The notes under the pieces: model-generated | The model's input: only the letters and a program-made list of their open reading frames with translations | Told to the model about the DNA's origin: nothing | The model's database searches: none | NCBI GenBank assembly: GCA_964422615.1 | Contig: CAYRBJ010000006.1 | Coordinates: 1 to 64,000, forward strand | DNA: 64,000 nt | Source of the DNA: DATLWN01 sp964422615 | GTDB lineage: Bacteria > Pseudomonadota > Zetaproteobacteria > Mariprofundales > Mariprofundaceae | Direction: 5' to 3' | Shown here: piece by piece, positions 60,866-64,000 of the stretch | How positions within the stretch are numbered: the stretch's first letter is position 1 | Layout of the letters: every line of letters begins with the position of its first letter | Program-made: the position numbers and the translations under genes

Positions 60866-61516
60866 ATGGAACCTGCTATCGAACATCGAGCCGAATCCCT
60901 GGCCACGGCCGGGCCGGCAATCGCGTGGCTGGGATGCCAGCCGTATCGGCCGACGTGGGAGCGGATGCAGGCGCGTGCCACGTCCATTGCGGATGGAAGT
61001 GAGGGCGAGTGCATATGGTGCTGCGAGCATGAGGCCGTGTACACCACGGGCATGCGTGGGCGCGACAACCGCACGGTGCCCGAGCTGCCTGCGCCCCTGG
61101 TGCGCACCGATCGCGGCGGTGAGACCACCTTCCACGGCCCCGGGCAGCTGATGCTCTACCCCTTGCTCGACCTGCGCCGGCGTCGGCTGGGCGTGCGCCG
61201 GTATGTGGCGCTGCTGGAGGAGTCGTGCATCCTGCTGCTGGCGGAACTCGGGGTGGCCTCGGCCCGGCGCGGCGGCCTGCCCGGCGTGTGGACCGATGCG
61301 GGCAAGATCGCGGCCCTGGGGCTACGCGTGCAGCATGGGGTGGCCTATCACGGCATGGCCCTGAACGTGCGCCTGGACCCCGACTGGTTCGCCTGCATCG
61401 AACCTTGCGGCCTATCCCTGCCGGTGGACCGGTTGGAGAATCACGGCCTCGTGCTGCCGGGCGATCAACAGCTGGCGGAACTGTGGGCAGCGCAACTGGC
61501 AGAGCTGCTGCCTTGA
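60866..61516 (+). CDS. lipB: Octanoyltransferase LipB
   Basis: A 216-residue enzyme that transfers octanoyl groups to lipoyl domains. Motifs: CEHEAVYTTGMRG, RTDRGGETTFHGPGQLMLYPL, GVWTDAGKIAALGLR (catalytic Lys) and IEPCGL (catalytic Cys). The start has little Shine-Dalgarno support. lipA is not in the window. Confidence 0.94.
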   Translation: MEPAIEHRAESLATAGPAIAWLGCQPYRPTWERMQARATSIADGSEGECIWCCEHEAVYTTGMRGRDNRTVPELPAPLVRTDRGGETTFHGPGQLMLYPLLDLRRRRLGVRRYVALLEESCILLLAELGVASARRGGLPGVWTDAGKIAALGLRVQHGVAYHGMALNVRLDPDWFACIEPCGLSLPVDRLENHGLVLPGDQQLAELWAAQLAELLP

Positions 61517-61570
61517 GAATTTACATCGGCATGATGAGCGATTAATGTTCGCGCCCTTTCGGTCCGGCAG

Positions 61571-61987
61571 ATGAACGACTATCATCCCCAAGCCGCGCCC
61601 AAGATGGAGGTTCAGATGGCCTTGACGAAGCAGCAGCTGACCAAGTTCGAGGAACAGCTCATGGCCTGGAAGGTCGAGTTGCAGGAGGGTCAGAATCAGA
61701 GCGTGCATGCCCTGCACGAGATGGAGCAGGGGTCATTCCCTGATCCGACCGATCAGGCCAGCATGGAAACCGATCTCAACTTCGATCTGCGCATCAAGGA
61801 TCGCGAACGCAAGCTGATCCGTAAGATCGACCAGGCCCTGGATCGCATCAAGGAAGGTGATTTCGGCCTGTGTGAGGCATGCGGTGGCGACATCGGTGTC
61901 AAGCGCCTGCAGGCCAGGCCGGTGACGACGCTGTGCATCGACTGCAAGACCGCCCAGGAACAGGAAGAGCGCACACGCTCCGAGTAA
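61571..61987 (+). CDS. dksA: RNA polymerase-binding transcription factor DksA
   Basis: A 138-residue DksA: a coiled-coil with FPDPTDQASMETDLNFDLR (Asp pair at the tip region) and a C4 zinc finger, CEACGG...CIDCK. Works with ppGpp on RNA polymerase. An ATG at 61616 has the better GGAGG ribosome binding site and would remove 15 residues; the longer form at 61571 has almost no signal. Both are possible. Confidence 0.9.
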   Translation: MNDYHPQAAPKMEVQMALTKQQLTKFEEQLMAWKVELQEGQNQSVHALHEMEQGSFPDPTDQASMETDLNFDLRIKDRERKLIRKIDQALDRIKEGDFGLCEACGGDIGVKRLQARPVTTLCIDCKTAQEQEERTRSE

Positions 61988-62066
61988 GTTCGCCACCGCT
62001 TTGTATTTCCGCCTGTAACCGCTAGCTTTTTCCAGGCCGCGTCAGCGGCATGGAGGAGAGAACAGC

Positions 62067-64000
62067 GTGCTGCGGTCCTATATCGGTTTCACCGAGCGCC
62101 ACCAGCGTTGGTTCCGCCTGCCGATGGTCGGGGTGCTGACCGTGCTGGCGGTGGTGCTGGCGGTGGTGCGCCCTTCCTTCATTCAACAGATCGAGCACAA
62201 GGCCCTGGACGAGCGATTCGTGCTGCGCGGACCGCAAAAGCCGTCGGTGCCGGTGGTGGTGGTGGCCGTCGACGACGCGTCGGTGGACGCCATCGGGCGC
62301 TGGCCGTGGCCGCGCGATGTGATCGGCAGCATCGTGAAGCGGGTGCTGGCGGATGACCACGCCAGGGCCCTGGGCTTCGATATGGTGTTCTCGGAGGCCC
62401 AGGCCAATCCGATCGACGAGACCCTGAGTCTGATGCGTGATCACGGGCAACTCGATCCATCAGTGGCGGCTTGGCTTGCCGCCCATCGCCGAGCCGGCGA
62501 TCTGGACCGGTCGTTCGAGGCACTGCTGGCCCGCTACAAGGAGCGCATCGCCCTCGGCTATTTCTTCTACCCACGGGGATCGCATCCACCCGCACGCATC
62601 CAGCGCCGGATGGATCGGGAGACGGCCCTGCTGCGTCCGTCGGCCATTTCGGTATCGATGGATCACGACGCCGCCATGCCGATACCGCGTATGGCGGCCA
62701 TCGAGGGCAATATCCCGGACATCATGCAGGCGGGCGAGGTGGCTGGCTTCTTCAATTTCTTCCCGGACAGCGACGGCATGGTGCGGCGGGTGCCGCTGCT
62801 GGCCATGCACGGCGGCATGGTGTATCCAAGCCTGGATCTGCAACTGTTGCGCGTTGCCCTCGGCTGGCCATCGGTAAGCGCCCACCTCACGGCGGTCGGG
62901 GTGGAATCGGTCAATCTGGGGCGGCGGGTGATCCGCACGGATCCGAGCGGCGACATGTTGCTGAACCATTATGGCCCCGCCCATACTTTCCATTACGTAT
63001 CAGCCCTGGATGTGCTGGAAGGGCGCGAGGATGCGTCGCTGCTGAAGAACGCCATCGTGCTGTTCGGGGTGACGGCGGTCGGGGTGTACGACCAGCGGGT
63101 CACGCCGTTCGGAGCCACCTTCCCCGGGGTGGAGGCGCATGCAGCGGCCGTCGCCAACATGCTGACCGGCAGCGAAATCCGCCGCCCACCATATCTGGGT
63201 TTGCTCGAGGTGCTGCTGGTGCTGCTGCTCAGCTTCGGCAGTGGCTGGCTGGCGACCCGCCGCGGCCCGGTGGTGCAGGCCCTGCTGCTGCTGGGCTTGC
63301 CGCTGCTGATATTCGGTGTCGGCATGTGGCTGTTCGTCCAGTATGATATCTGGCTGAAGGTGTCCTATCTGGTGCTCGGGGTGTTGCTGACCACGCTGCC
63401 GGTGACCCTGCTCGAGTACGTGGTCGAGGCGGGCCGGCGCGGTTTTATCCACGAGGCCTTCTCCCGCTACCTGGCTCCGGAGGTGGTGGCCAACCTGGCC
63501 TGGCATCCGGAGACGCTGACGCTGGGCGGCGAGGAACGGGTGCTCACCGCCATGTTTTCCGATATCGCCGACTTCTCGGCCTTTTCCGAGGCCCTGCCGC
63601 CGGAGCGGCTGGTGCAGTTCCTGAACCATTACCTGACGGAGATGAGCGATATCGTGCTGGCCCACGGCGGCACCATCGACAAGTACGAGGGCGATGGGAT
63701 CATCGCCTTCTTCGGGGCGCCGCTGGCGATGGAAGACCATGCCGCGCGCGCCATCTTAGTGGCGTTGGCCCAGCAGCGGCGGCTGACCGAACTGCACGAT
63801 ACCTGGCGGGCACAGGGCTATCCGGAGGTGGCGGTGCGCATCGGCATCAACACCGGGGCCATGGTGGTCGGCAATATGGGTACCGAGTCACACATGGACT
63901 ACACCATCATGGGCGATCACGTGAACCTGGCCAGCCGCCTGGAGGGCGTGTGCAAGGTATACCGGGCGCCGATCCTGATCACCCGCGCCAGTTTCGAGGC
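62067..64000 (+). CDS. CHASE2 plus adenylate/guanylate cyclase (3' end cut by window edge)
   Basis: GTG at 62067 with GGAGGAGAG upstream opens a frame to the right edge (at least 644 residues). An N-terminal membrane helix (VLTVLAVVLAVV) is followed by a CHASE2 sensor (DERFVLRGPQKP, VAVDDASVDAIGRWPWPR; residues 40-370) and three helices near 375-455. A class III cyclase domain follows from about 485: FSDIADFSAF (metal Asp 499), DKYEGDGIIAFFGAP (second metal site), INTGAMVVGNMG, YTIMGDHVNLASRLEGV (metal/ribose residues). Base specificity is not certain. It could make the cNMP sensed by the cNMP-domain proteins in the window. Confidence 0.9.
   Translation, partial: MLRSYIGFTERHQRWFRLPMVGVLTVLAVVLAVVRPSFIQQIEHKALDERFVLRGPQKPSVPVVVVAVDDASVDAIGRWPWPRDVIGSIVKRVLADDHARALGFDMVFSEAQANPIDETLSLMRDHGQLDPSVAAWLAAHRRAGDLDRSFEALLARYKERIALGYFFYPRGSHPPARIQRRMDRETALLRPSAISVSMDHDAAMPIPRMAAIEGNIPDIMQAGEVAGFFNFFPDSDGMVRRVPLLAMHGGMVYPSLDLQLLRVALGWPSVSAHLTAVGVESVNLGRRVIRTDPSGDMLLNHYGPAHTFHYVSALDVLEGREDASLLKNAIVLFGVTAVGVYDQRVTPFGATFPGVEAHAAAVANMLTGSEIRRPPYLGLLEVLLVLLLSFGSGWLATRRGPVVQALLLLGLPLLIFGVGMWLFVQYDIWLKVSYLVLGVLLTTLPVTLLEYVVEAGRRGFIHEAFSRYLAPEVVANLAWHPETLTLGGEERVLTAMFSDIADFSAFSEALPPERLVQFLNHYLTEMSDIVLAHGGTIDKYEGDGIIAFFGAPLAMEDHAARAILVALAQQRRLTELHDTWRAQGYPEVAVRIGINTGAMVVGNMGTESHMDYTIMGDHVNLASRLEGVCKVYRAPILITRASFE

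Overview
The window is a gene-dense, GC-rich (roughly 60%) bacterial chromosome segment with about 66 protein genes, one pseudogene, three tRNA genes and no rRNA. Gene content and order point to a gammaproteobacterium: lptD-surA-pdxA, DUF4390-ntrY-ntrX-trkA-trkH, rsmI/lpoA/yraN/SIS/BON-lipoprotein, xerD, dksA, orn, and an LPS-type outer membrane. The TCA enzymes citrate synthase and AcnA, many cyclic-nucleotide-type regulators and the general style resemble free-living, possibly chemolithotrophic lineages. The species cannot be fixed from sequence alone.

Layout. 0-2.1 kb: end of ligA, then tRNA-Gln. 2.2-4.7 kb (minus): an endonuclease/exonuclease/phosphatase-family protein, rmuC and an acyl-CoA thioesterase, chained by 4-base overlaps. 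4.85-11.9 kb (plus): DUF4390-ntrY-ntrX-trkA, a MITE-like palindromic element, then trkH, which overlaps the convergent rnr. 14.1-19.6 kb: tRNA-Leu, then xerD, two tandem TPR plus double cNMP-domain paralogues, citrate synthase and an SDR oxidoreductase. 19.6-21.6 kb (minus): a small-gene group with a YrhK protein, a methyltransferase and an SRPBCC protein. 21.65-22.85 kb: a roughly 1 kb AT-richer mini-island flanked by direct repeats of the 3' half of tRNA-Phe plus its terminator. It carries a GIY-YIG/zinc-ribbon protein and has no integrase. 23-30.5 kb (minus): OmpA-like protein, orn, pdxB, heptose-phosphate adenylyltransferase, BON lipoprotein, a deoxyhypusine-synthase-like protein, gmhA/diaA, yraN and rsmI.

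30.5-44 kb: lpoA (its start codon overlaps that of divergent rsmI), a frameshifted HPPD-like VOC pseudogene, a cupin, a cNMP-domain/DUF1003 protein, acnA, pcm, slipin-nfeD, an ABC-F ATPase, a GGCT-fold protein, a YcgN-type Cys-cluster protein and corA. 44-49.5 kb: a small conserved protein, folE, a histidine phosphatase, then a surface-exposure module. That module is a TbpB-like lipoprotein with a Slam-like (TPR plus DUF560 beta-barrel) partner, followed by a DUF3187 outer-membrane protein. 49.5-55.9 kb (minus): flavodoxin, yqgE, pdxA, surA, lptD, ubiG. 55.9-64 kb: two peptide-type ABC permeases, nagZ, a MoeZ-like sulfur-carrier adenylyltransferase, mscS, lipB, dksA and a CHASE2 adenylate/guanylate cyclase cut by the right edge.

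The genes fall into coherent themes. Envelope building covers LptD, SurA, LpoA, NagZ, the heptose genes and Slam. Potassium and osmotic homeostasis covers TrkAH, MscS and CorA. B6 synthesis covers PdxA and PdxB. cNMP signalling covers a cyclase and three proteins with cNMP-type domains. The most notable accessory features are the tRNA-Phe mini-island, the Slam/lipoprotein pair and the interspersed palindromic elements at gene junctions. No stretch longer than 300 bases lacks a gene.
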